From positions 1 through 64,000 of the forward strand of contig JACKFE010000007.1 in assembly GCA_020632635.1 (NCBI GenBank): 64,000 nucleotides of DNA, in the 5' to 3' direction. The notes beneath the pieces are model-generated. The model saw nothing but the letters and a program-made list of their open reading frames with translations. It had not been told where the DNA came from and searched no databases. The stretch is from Nitrospiraceae bacterium (GTDB lineage Bacteria > Nitrospirota > Nitrospiria > Nitrospirales > UBA8639). Shown piece after piece: positions 41,985 to 51,500 of this stretch. A program made the translations under genes and the position numbers. Within the stretch, counting starts at the first letter, position 1; each line of letters starts with the position of its first letter.

Positions 41985-44900
41985 ATGGCCAATCGCATCA
42001 TAAAGCCCATCGACAAACAGAGCACAACCGTGATCGGAGGGGTGCGTCAATTAAGTCCTCCGCAATTTGAATTGTTGGCGACTACCCTGCCCAACGGCCG
42101 GGAAAACGGTGTTCTTCGGTTGACGGTCCTGCTTTCCCCTCGGTTGTTAATTTCTCTTGCTCAAGGGCAAACCATGCCTGAATTGCAGTTGAAATATTTC
42201 CGGCCTGTGTTTGATTGGCCCTCCATCCGGAAATCGTTGCAATTCCACGTCGTCTTTGATGGCGCGGGGATTCCCCCCTTGCCCCTGACCCCGGAATGGG
42301 CAACCGCTGCCTCACCACACAACGTCGATCCCTTCGATGCCGATCTATGGGGCGCCTTATTTCCTGATACCCTTCTCGTTCGCCCCTATCAGTTCGATCA
42401 AGGAACCTTGAAATATACGGGGGATAAATTTCTCATTGTCGCTCCGGCGGAAAAACGCTTTATTCAGTCCGTCAAAAACGATTTGTATGGCCGCCTGGCG
42501 GTGGAATCTCCCGATCGGTTGCCGCAAAAGGGACTGATGTTGCAACGCCTCCAAGAAATGAATCTGGTCAAACCCGATGTGCGGGTGCCCGGCAAATTTG
42601 AACGAGGGTTTGATCATCCGATTCTTCAACTCAACATCTTGCATGACCAGTTGTTGAAAAACCAATTGGGTCCTGGCCTCCAGGAGCCCATTCCAGGCAG
42701 CCCCTCCGGCCAACTGGGCGTGACCCCGCCTATTCTATCCCGAGGGGTGAATGACCTGTCGATCAAACGCACCTTACCCAGAATGAGCCAGCAACAGCTC
42801 CAAACCGCCGGAATCACGCCAAAGGGTGTAGAGCTACTAAAATATCAGGCCGTGTACGAAGGGACTGTATTGCCCAAACCGCGCCCACAGGTCCCGAAAG
42901 TGGATTTTCATCAATTAATTTCCAGTCTGGGCGACTATCCGGAATTGATGAAGCGACTGGGACTTCGAATCGATTTTCGCGTCAATGTCGATCCAAAGAT
43001 CCGACCCGCTTCGACGGTCTTTGTGAAAGTGATGGCTCCGGCTCCGGTCGTGCCACGAGTTCCTACGCCACGCACCAAATATATCCTCACTGGCACCGGC
43101 TTTCAGGCTGCGACCTCCTCGCCCGAATTACAGGATGGCCTCCTAACCTTTGGTCGGCAGTCCGGAGGGGTCCGCGTGTATGACGTGGTACCTGGAGATG
43201 TGGAAGGGGCATTTAAACGCGTGGCTAAATTTTCGGAATTGCTGTTGAATCCGAAGAAGGCCGAAGAATTGGCCGAGAAGATCAGCTTGCCTGCCCTGCG
43301 CTCAGCGGGCTTATCCGTGGCTCATAATGAGCGGGACCTTTGGCTGGATCAGTTATTGGAACGCCAAAAAACCATGAGTTCCACCCCAAAATCCAATCTG
43401 GTGTTTTCAGGGGAAGATCTCATCAGGGGCTACCGCATCGACGTCCGTGAAGTGAATCGTCAAGCCAATGGGTCCGTCACGTTTGGACCATGGCGGTCAC
43501 TCTGTTTCCGTCATGGAGAACATCGCCTCGCCCCCAATGCGCCTCCGGTTCTTACGTACAACGACGAAGGATGGATTTCTCTTGGGGCCACCGAGGGTGA
43601 CGTGGAACCGCCGCCATCAGTCAACAGACAGATTAAACCTAACGCCTTACAACCAGCGCCTGGCGTCACCCCTCACATTCAATCGCGCGCCGCCATGCCC
43701 AACGTCGCGCAATCCCGCATTGCCGCGCTTGCCGCTCAGGCCGCGGTCGGAGCCATTCGGGTCGTTCCCAAGCCCATCCTGCACATTTACGAATCGCTCT
43801 TCCGATGGGCGGGATGGAGTTTATGCGTTCCCCGCCCAGGCAAGGATCTGAATCCGCAGGATAACCCCGATTACAGCGGACATGCTCCCATTCCCGGTAT
43901 TCCCATGCAGGTTCATTTCACGCCCATCCCAGGGACCTTGCAACGATTGCGGTTCGGCAAACAATACCAATTTCGCGCGCGGGTGGTGGATCTGGCCGGC
44001 AACAGCCTCCCCGTCACGTATTCGCCACCAGAGAATCCGCTCTTTGTCACGGATGTGAATGACGGATTTTATGATCGCTTCGAACCAGTGAGTTCGCCCG
44101 TCATGGTGCTGACACAGCCCACCAAAGGCCCCAAACCGGTGGAACAGCCATTGTTGCCGGGAGATTTTCCCGCACGGTTGGTTATCCGAACCTTGAACCT
44201 GGAAACACCACAAGACGGTTCTGCAGGGCCGGCCACGCCCATTTCCATCCGGCACATTGTTCCCCCTCGGGTGAGCCAGGAACTTTCGGAGCAGCATGGG
44301 ATGTTCGATTCCCTCACACCACCACAAGCTCACCAACTGATGACGGATAAGGACCTGGACCTGGGAGAACAGTGGCAATCTGATCCCACCTCCCCCATTG
44401 GTCGAAAGGCGGTAAAAATCGAATCCCCGGAATTTGTTGTGCCGGCCAATCAACACATTACCGTTCCCTACCTGCCGGATCCGTTGGCTGCCGGGGTGAC
44501 GTTCTCCGAACTGCCGGGCACCACAGGAAACCGCCTGCTCCTGCAGCCCTTTGCGGGGAATTGGCCCAACCGGGTCGGATTCAAAATCATGATTGAAGCA
44601 GGAACCGCCCCACCCGTGTTTCAAGGGGACACCTTAAAAATCTTCGTTCCGCCGGGAGAACACATTCGGGCGGAGGCTAGTTGTTTTTTTCCACCCGGAA
44701 GCGAGAACCTGATGGGACTCTGGCGCTGGATTCAAGAACGTATGGGGCACCAATCCGAAGGGTCCAGCATGCTGGCTCTGGTCAGACAAGGACGACATTG
44801 GCTGCTGACCCCAAACCGGGATCTTGATTTGGTGCATGCGCTCCAGCAGCCCCTGTTCAACCCAGTATGGGCCAGCCTGAGCAATCCCACGCAAACTAGC

Positions 44901-46904
44901 CAGGAAGTTCCAGCCGATCACGTCCGAACATTCGGGGACACCCACGCCTATCTCTATGGAACGCTTGCGGTACATCGTGGCAGCACGGAGGAGTTCGACC
45001 TGGAAGCCAGATGGAGCGAACCGGTGGATATTGGCGTGCCTCTGACTGATCCGCCCCAGCGGGTCAACGGCCAGGCACAGGCCTTTCAAGTGCCTGTGGT
45101 CGAACAGCCCACGCAACGGATCATTGCACGGGGACTTGAAGAGCAGGACGGCTCACCTCCATTGGATATCGATTTGACCGAACGAGGGATGGAAGCGACA
45201 GCATCTATTGGCGATGAATCCCTGCTATCCTCAACGCGAATGCCGCTCGAACCGATGCCAAACAACCCAGAATCAACAGCCGGGGAAACCTTGCCGGCAG
45301 ACGAAATTCAGGAACGAGGGGTCCCGTTGGCTCAACTCAAGTCCACGCCAAAAGTTAGTCAGAAAACTCCTGTCGCAGCAGCCGCCACAAAAGTACCTCC
45401 GCTCGTCACACCAACACAACCACAAGCCCCCCCGCCGTACGATGAACGTCCGTTCCGGTGCGCCACGGCCCTTCCGCCTTTGGCGCCCAATCTCATGCCT
45501 CACCAATATCGGTTTGCGGGCAAACAGACATTTACCGACACCAAGTACCGCTGCGTGGATTATGTGGCGATTGGCAAGACCCGCTACCGTGACTACTTTC
45601 TGCCGACACGGGAAGAAGAAGAAACGGTATGGGACCATTATGAAAAAGCGGTGGCGGCAGCCATGGCCAATCAACGGCCCCTTCCCCCACTACCCCAATT
45701 GCCCAAATGGACCCGTTCCTCTCAACCGGTCAAGGTGGATATTTTAAACAGCGCCCCACCGGCGAAACCGGAAGTGTTATACATCATTCCGACCTTCCGT
45801 TGGGAAAACACTCCGAAAGGCCACCGTCGAGTCGGGGGCGGGCTTCGAGTGTATCTGGATCGCCCCTGGTTTTCGTCCGGAGACGGCGAACAATTAGCCG
45901 TCGTGCTCTATCCGGATCCCAGGGCGGATATACCCGATCAAGCGAAACCCTATGTCTCTCAATGGGGCTTGGATCCGTTGTGGGAAAGCGGACCCTCTCG
46001 CATCCCCATACCGGCGGAAAAAATTCCGATCAACCCCAAGCTCAAGCTTCCTCAGGTGCAGCCCCGCTCGATTCCAGAGGACGAGATTCAATCCCGAGCC
46101 ACACCGCCCACCGCCATCCAGCCGAATGCGTTCCAACTGGATCCTAAGCTGACCACGCAAATCCTCGGACAGCTCAAGGTAGGCGCGACGCATCCCGCTC
46201 CCTCAAACTTCACAAATCCCATGGCCGTGCGATTGGATCTGGGAGTGAGGGAAGCCCCCATTGCTTCGAGTGGGGTCAGTTCCAGAGCGGCCACCCTCAC
46301 GCCGCAACGCGCGATAAGACCTAACCTCTTTCTGCTCAGGCCGATGCCGGTCACCATCTGCGTGTTTGACGTAAAACCGGACGTCGGTCGGCAATTATGG
46401 TATTGCGACATCGACATGGATCCAGGAACCGCCTATTTTCCATTTGTCCGATTAGCGCTGGCCCGCTATCAAGTGAACTCCGTTCACGGCGCCCACCTTT
46501 CCCCGGTTGTCCTGGCCGATTTTGCCCAATTGGTTCCTGAACGTACCGCCAGTGTCGTGCCGAACCCTAAAGACCCGAATCAGATCATTGTCACGATCGC
46601 CGGTGTGCAAGGATCGGCAGCACCAGTCCGAACGTCGGAAGTGGAAGTAATCGTGGAAGAAATGAATCCAGCCATCCCCGACGAATTAGGATGGATTCCC
46701 ATTGCCGGCTCGAAACCCACGTCCCTTCCCCGCGTCAACGCAAACGAATGGAGCGGCCCAGTGCCCCTTCCGCCCCCAGGGCCTAAACTCTATCGGGTGG
46801 TGCTGAAGGAATTCGAAGTATTCAACACGTCGGGAGAAGCGGATACGCCACGAACAGAAGAACGCCGGCTCGTCTACGCCGACGCCCTCCCCATTAAACG
46901 GTAA
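41985..46904 (+). CDS. Giant partner protein, 1639 aa, unknown function
   Basis: ATG 41985 is preferred over the open frame at 41928, which overlaps the previous gene; AAAGGGAAG lies upstream. There is no signal peptide or membrane segment. The protein is rich in Pro and beta structure. RFGKQYQFRARVVDLAGNSLPV (about residues 656-677) resembles an Ig or Fn3-like strand pattern. YESLFRWAGWSLCVPRPGKD precedes it. Repeated low-complexity linkers include NRQIKPNALQPAPGVTPHIQ and PRSIPEDEIQ (residues 1360-1369), nearly the same as in the upstream gene. It is probably co-transcribed with it. How it would reach the same compartment is unclear. Confidence 0.85.
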   Translation: MANRIIKPIDKQSTTVIGGVRQLSPPQFELLATTLPNGRENGVLRLTVLLSPRLLISLAQGQTMPELQLKYFRPVFDWPSIRKSLQFHVVFDGAGIPPLPLTPEWATAASPHNVDPFDADLWGALFPDTLLVRPYQFDQGTLKYTGDKFLIVAPAEKRFIQSVKNDLYGRLAVESPDRLPQKGLMLQRLQEMNLVKPDVRVPGKFERGFDHPILQLNILHDQLLKNQLGPGLQEPIPGSPSGQLGVTPPILSRGVNDLSIKRTLPRMSQQQLQTAGITPKGVELLKYQAVYEGTVLPKPRPQVPKVDFHQLISSLGDYPELMKRLGLRIDFRVNVDPKIRPASTVFVKVMAPAPVVPRVPTPRTKYILTGTGFQAATSSPELQDGLLTFGRQSGGVRVYDVVPGDVEGAFKRVAKFSELLLNPKKAEELAEKISLPALRSAGLSVAHNERDLWLDQLLERQKTMSSTPKSNLVFSGEDLIRGYRIDVREVNRQANGSVTFGPWRSLCFRHGEHRLAPNAPPVLTYNDEGWISLGATEGDVEPPPSVNRQIKPNALQPAPGVTPHIQSRAAMPNVAQSRIAALAAQAAVGAIRVVPKPILHIYESLFRWAGWSLCVPRPGKDLNPQDNPDYSGHAPIPGIPMQVHFTPIPGTLQRLRFGKQYQFRARVVDLAGNSLPVTYSPPENPLFVTDVNDGFYDRFEPVSSPVMVLTQPTKGPKPVEQPLLPGDFPARLVIRTLNLETPQDGSAGPATPISIRHIVPPRVSQELSEQHGMFDSLTPPQAHQLMTDKDLDLGEQWQSDPTSPIGRKAVKIESPEFVVPANQHITVPYLPDPLAAGVTFSELPGTTGNRLLLQPFAGNWPNRVGFKIMIEAGTAPPVFQGDTLKIFVPPGEHIRAEASCFFPPGSENLMGLWRWIQERMGHQSEGSSMLALVRQGRHWLLTPNRDLDLVHALQQPLFNPVWASLSNPTQTSQEVPADHVRTFGDTHAYLYGTLAVHRGSTEEFDLEARWSEPVDIGVPLTDPPQRVNGQAQAFQVPVVEQPTQRIIARGLEEQDGSPPLDIDLTERGMEATASIGDESLLSSTRMPLEPMPNNPESTAGETLPADEIQERGVPLAQLKSTPKVSQKTPVAAAATKVPPLVTPTQPQAPPPYDERPFRCATALPPLAPNLMPHQYRFAGKQTFTDTKYRCVDYVAIGKTRYRDYFLPTREEEETVWDHYEKAVAAAMANQRPLPPLPQLPKWTRSSQPVKVDILNSAPPAKPEVLYIIPTFRWENTPKGHRRVGGGLRVYLDRPWFSSGDGEQLAVVLYPDPRADIPDQAKPYVSQWGLDPLWESGPSRIPIPAEKIPINPKLKLPQVQPRSIPEDEIQSRATPPTAIQPNAFQLDPKLTTQILGQLKVGATHPAPSNFTNPMAVRLDLGVREAPIASSGVSSRAATLTPQRAIRPNLFLLRPMPVTICVFDVKPDVGRQLWYCDIDMDPGTAYFPFVRLALARYQVNSVHGAHLSPVVLADFAQLVPERTASVVPNPKDPNQIIVTIAGVQGSAAPVRTSEVEVIVEEMNPAIPDELGWIPIAGSKPTSLPRVNANEWSGPVPLPPPGPKLYRVVLKEFEVFNTSGEADTPRTEERRLVYADALPIKR

Positions 46905-47214
46905 GGAACAGGTTGAGGAGCGGCAAAAGAACCTGCAAAGGAAGGACTCTCCTGGCTTTTCATAAGAGGGCAGTCCGTTGTCTTCAAAGAAACCTGTACT
47001 GACAGGAAGAGTGAAGCTTCGGAATGGCTTAGATTATTGCTCCCCTGACAGTCCAAGCACATAGTGGCGAGTACCAGCATCAGTGTCTAGAAATCCTCTA
47101 TGTTTACATTGCCCTTTCCCTTCATCCACATGGACGGACGATCTCCTTCTACCGCTCAAAGAGTCGTATCTGATCACACGCTGACGTCATTGATCGTTAT
47201 CTTGGGATTCCTTA

Positions 47215-47230
47215 CAACACGAACGTGTTG
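47215..47230. promoter_or_regulatory. Palindromic operator candidate
   Basis: CAACACG and CGTGTTG form 7-base perfect inverted arms around AA. It ends about 43 bases before the -10 element of the downstream gene, where activators commonly bind. No regulator gene is adjacent. Confidence 0.45.
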
Positions 47231-47269
47231 GTTGAAGACTGTTTTTTAGGGGAAACTGTTCCGTTATTT

Positions 47270-47278
47270 TGCTATGAT
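47270..47278 (+). promoter_or_regulatory. Extended -10 promoter candidate
   Basis: TGCTATGAT matches the extended -10 form (TGnTATAAT) with one mismatch. No good -35 box is found at 17 bases upstream, as usual for this class. It would give a leader of about 50 bases ending in CAGGAGGTTTCG before the ATG at 47334. Confidence 0.45.
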
Positions 47279-47333
47279 TGCTGGACTCTTTTATCAAGCA
47301 TGCTGAAAGAACCTGAACAATCAGGAGGTTTCG

Positions 47334-48326
47334 ATGGCACTGCCTTTTCGTATCGCCACTTTTAATTTAGAAAATTTTGATGATAAGCCAGGCCAGAAAC
47401 CCACACTTGACGAACGAATTGCGTTAATGAGAGATCAACTCTTGCGTCTACGGGCTGACATTCTCTGTTTCCAAGAGGTCAATGGCCAGGAACGGACAGA
47501 CCAACCCCGTCAATTACTGGCCTTGGACCAGCTGGTTTCCGGAACCGCCTACGCCGGATTTTTTCGCATCTCGACCATGCTGGCTGATGGCTCACAAGTG
47601 TTCGATGAACGCAACCTGGTCATCTTCAGCCGTTTCCCCATTCAAGAATCCCACCATTTGAAACACGACTATGCACCGGCTCCCCGGTATCGCCCAGTGT
47701 CCTCTATTCCTCCCGAGACCATGGACCAAGAGATTACCTGGGAACGGCCCATTCAATATGCCAAGCTGCAGCTTTCATCTACGCGCACCCTGCATCTGAT
47801 TCATCTGCATTTAAAGTCCCGCTTGGCTTCCAATATTCGCGGGCAAAAACTGGACTCCTATCGCTGGAAAAGCGCTTCCGGATGGGCGGAAGGATACTTT
47901 GTCTCTTCGATGAAACGAGTGGGTCAGGCGCTGGAAACCCGCCTTTTGATCGACTCGATCTTCGATCAGGAAGCCGAGGCTTTGATTGTAGTCTGTGGGG
48001 ATTTCAATGCCGAACCGGGGGAAGTGCCGGTAGAAGCGATTTGCGGGGCCGTGGAAAATACCGGAAATGGGACCTTGGCGGGACGCGTTCTCGTTCCCTG
48101 CGAACAATCCATTCCCGAATCGTCCCGTTATTCTCTCTATCATCGTGGTCAGGGCCGCTTGCTGGATCACATGCTGATCTCACGAAAACTGCTCGGGGCA
48201 TTTCGCCATGCCGAAATTCATAATGAACTCTTGCATGACGAATCCAGTGCCGGCGGCAGCGATCGGAATTTTCCCGAATCGGATCATGCGCCCTTCGTGG
48301 CGGAATTTGAATGGCCATCGTCCTAA
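47334..48326 (+). CDS. Endonuclease/exonuclease/phosphatase-fold enzyme
   Basis: The 330-aa protein has the full EEP (DNase I-like) set: IATFNLENFDD (Asn), ILCFQEVNG (metal-binding Glu), LIHLHLKSR (His), CGDFNAEPGEVPVEAI (Asp, Asn), and SDHAPFVAEF (Asp-His pair). It should be a Mg2+-dependent phosphodiesterase or nuclease. The substrate (DNA, RNA, lipid or other) cannot be read. No signal peptide is seen, and a strong AGGAGGT precedes the ATG. Its promoter is separate from the giant genes, but it lies between them and the large membrane NTPase on the same strand. Confidence 0.9.
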   Translation: MALPFRIATFNLENFDDKPGQKPTLDERIALMRDQLLRLRADILCFQEVNGQERTDQPRQLLALDQLVSGTAYAGFFRISTMLADGSQVFDERNLVIFSRFPIQESHHLKHDYAPAPRYRPVSSIPPETMDQEITWERPIQYAKLQLSSTRTLHLIHLHLKSRLASNIRGQKLDSYRWKSASGWAEGYFVSSMKRVGQALETRLLIDSIFDQEAEALIVVCGDFNAEPGEVPVEAICGAVENTGNGTLAGRVLVPCEQSIPESSRYSLYHRGQGRLLDHMLISRKLLGAFRHAEIHNELLHDESSAGGSDRNFPESDHAPFVAEFEWPSS

Positions 48327-48517
48327 GCATCGAATCGCCATGCCAAGCCGGAATCAGAATCCTCTGTACCGTAACAAACATTATTCGAGGGTGGCTTATC
48401 GACTTTCCTCTTGTTTGTTGCTTTCGATTTTCTCCTCCTCGCGGGATCCAAATGGTATCAACTTCGCCTCGCGAGGCCGTTCCATGGTCACCTGATCCAA
48501 TCTGATGAAAGACTCTC

Positions 48518-51500
48518 ATGGCCAGTCCTCTCATTAGCACTCTTCAAAAATTCTGGAAGCCTGCCACCCATACGGCCTTGACGGCGGTGACCCTGCTGGC
48601 CGTTCTGTTTTTCGGAGCCTTGTTTTATCTCTACGTCTCCCAAAATTATTCGTATCTGGTTGAACGAAATTTCAGGTTACTGGCGACCTGGAGCACCGAA
48701 CTCAAGGAGACGGTTGAAAATTATCAAAAAACCTTCGCGTTTCGAATCAGAGAACAGGAAAGTGAAGCGGTGCCTCAGCAGCCAGTCTCGATTCGCTCCC
48801 GCGGCGCAAGGCCGATTCTCCCTGAAAAAGGATTGATGATTGCCGGGTTTGAAGAAGTTCCCATGGAATTGGAATCGACACAAAAAGATGCGGGATCTCC
48901 GCTCTTTTATGAGAGACGAAAAACTCTGATGGCCGAAAACCTCAAACAGCTTCCCTATGTTCAAATTCTCCGGCCCGCGGAACAGCCATCATCCCCCGCC
49001 ACCCAGGGGGAGAGTACGCCACGCAAGGAGACCCCCGTCACGTTTTCTCTCGTTCCCAATCAGTCAGCGGGAATCGTACGAGCCAACATCGATGGACAGG
49101 ATACACCCATTGAAGCCGGCTTTTCGTTAGGAACCCTTATCAAAAACATTGCCACCGAAAAAATTTTCGACGATGTCATTCTGACCGACCCGACGGGAAC
49201 GGTCATTTTTCAACGAAACCCATCCACCCTTCAATTCACCCACTTAAGCAATCTTCTCCATCACCAACGGCTCGATACCAGCTGGCTCTCTTTGCTCTTT
49301 CAGGAAGGAGGGGTGGAACAGGAAACGCGATTAGATCCGGACAAACTGGTTCAGGTGATGAAGTCAGCCACTCCCTCTCACTTCCAAATTACCGTCGGGG
49401 GAAACAGCTATGACGTGTTCATGCAAGCGATTGAATTTCCGCAAATTGCTCTACCGGGTCAACAGGCCGGTAGCGGAACGCCGTGGATAATCTGCGGGGT
49501 TCTTCCCAGTTCCGATTTTCAAGAACAATATTTAGCCATTCCTTTCACCGTCCTGCTCGTCTGTTTGTTTTTGCTCATTAGCGCCTTTTTGGCATTACCC
49601 TTTTTGAGCTTGTTGATGATGAATGCCCGGGAGCGCCTGACCCGATTCAGCGTCGTTACGCTTCTGGTTACCCAGGTCCTGGCTGCCGGCATTGGCACGT
49701 TGTTTCTCATGGATCTGGGATTGTATCGACACATGGCGAGCGATTTTCATGAACGGCTGGAGCACACCGCCCAGGCGATTTCGGAAACGGTTCAGGCTCA
49801 ACTGGACCGCATGTTATGGCAACTCATTGCGTTTGACGAAAAAATGACGGCGTTGGGAGATCTTAAAACTTTTCCTGAAGACCCAACGTCCAAGGCCTGG
49901 TTGGCACGATACCATTTGCCTTCTCCCTGCCTACAATCTTCCGTCCAGCAGACCGCAGAATGCTATCCTGATTTTTCCGTGGCATTCTGGGTGGACCCCC
50001 AAGGAAACCTTCGCGAAACCTGGACTCAAGGGGACGAACCCTATGTCCGTGGAATCCATGATTTACGTCATCGGGACTATGTCAGCAAACTTCAACAACC
50101 TTCTTCCCATCCCCTGTATCGCCGATTCGTCCATCATCAATGGATTGACTATTATGCCCAACCGCTCATTTCCCTGGAATCCAGCACCCGAAGCCTGGTT
50201 CTCTCCATTCCACATCACGAAGGAGGTCAGAATTCCCCCAACGTCTCCCCCAAGGGATGGATTGCGGCGATTCAATCCGAATCCTTTTCGCTGCTGTCCT
50301 CGCCAGTCCTCTCGTCTGAAGCGGGATTTGCCGTGGTTGATGACCGCTCGGGACTCGTGCTCTTTCACTCGAATGCCAGACGCATGCTCCGGGAAAATTT
50401 CCTTGAGGAAACCGACTCGAATGCAGAAATTGGGGCCCTCATCTATGCTCGGGCTGAGGGTTCAGTCGAAGGAGATTATTGGGGGGTCGGTCACCGGTTT
50501 TTCGTGAAACCGCTGGCAGGTCTTCCCTGGACCCTTGTCGTGTTCGAAAGCAAGGAAGCCTTTCGAACCATCAACTTTGACATTTTGATTTTTTCTCTTT
50601 GCCTCTTCACCCTGTATATTCTGACCGTATTCATTTGGATTGTCTGCCTCTCCCATCTCTATCGGTATGACGCAGCCGGTCGCCGGGTTCGGTGGACCTG
50701 GCCTAAGCTGCATTCTCGTTCCCTGTATCATTGGCTCAGCCTGGGACAAGGGGGCCTTTTTCTGGTGTCATTGGTCGTCTTGGGCCTTCTGGATTGGAAG
50801 GAGAACCTGCCGCTGGCATACCGTCTCACTCTCACGTGTCTCCCCTTTCTCATGATTTGGTTCGTTATCCGGGTGTTATGGAAACAGCATCCAGCCACTC
50901 CCACCCGAACCACCGGTGTGGCGGAAGATCCTTGGACGTTGCTGCAATCCTCTCAATTACTTGGGGCCTTCAGCCGGTTCGTCTTGAGCAGCGTCTTACT
51001 TGTGGGTGTTTTTCCTGCGCTCCTTTTCTTTAAAGTCGCCCATGATCAGGAAATGCGCCTTTTTGCACAACACCATCTTTGGGACTTTTCACAAGCCCTG
51101 ACGGCCCAAACCAAGGGAGTCTGGCTGGCCAAAGGAACCGGCGAGACCCGTGAGAAATTTACTTATAGCGACCACCCATCAGCCTGTTTGTTTGAGGGAT
51201 GTCTGAATGCCGCGAATCCATCGTCATCGACTCTTCCTTTCCAACGTTGCAGAGAATCCTCTTCATTCTCCGTGCAATCCGTCTGGCACACGACGATGCA
51301 AGGGCTTTTCCCCATGATTCCCCTCTCAACCTGTGTAACGTTTGCCACTCAAAATTGGGAAGATCAGAACATTCTCTCTCCTTCGCTCTTCGACCGCCTC
51401 CCGCAATTTATTCGACAAAGCTCGCTGCAAAATCCGATGAATAAGGAAAGCTGGGGATTTCTCCATCACACCCCGTCCGACTCACAAAGCGAGTGGGCGC

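Larger units (their letters stand above)
46905..47333. other. 429-base intergenic region before the nuclease-like gene
   Basis: No convincing coding frame is present. The region holds a palindrome (47215-47230) and an extended -10 promoter (47270-47278) near its right end, listed separately. Nothing else is recognised in the left 300 bases. Confidence 0.6.

Noticed and set aside
43821..44624. A 267-aa minus-strand open frame inside the 1639-aa gene
   Set aside because: The composition is that of an antisense frame (rich in His, Arg, Gly, Gln); the plus-strand gene clearly continues through it.
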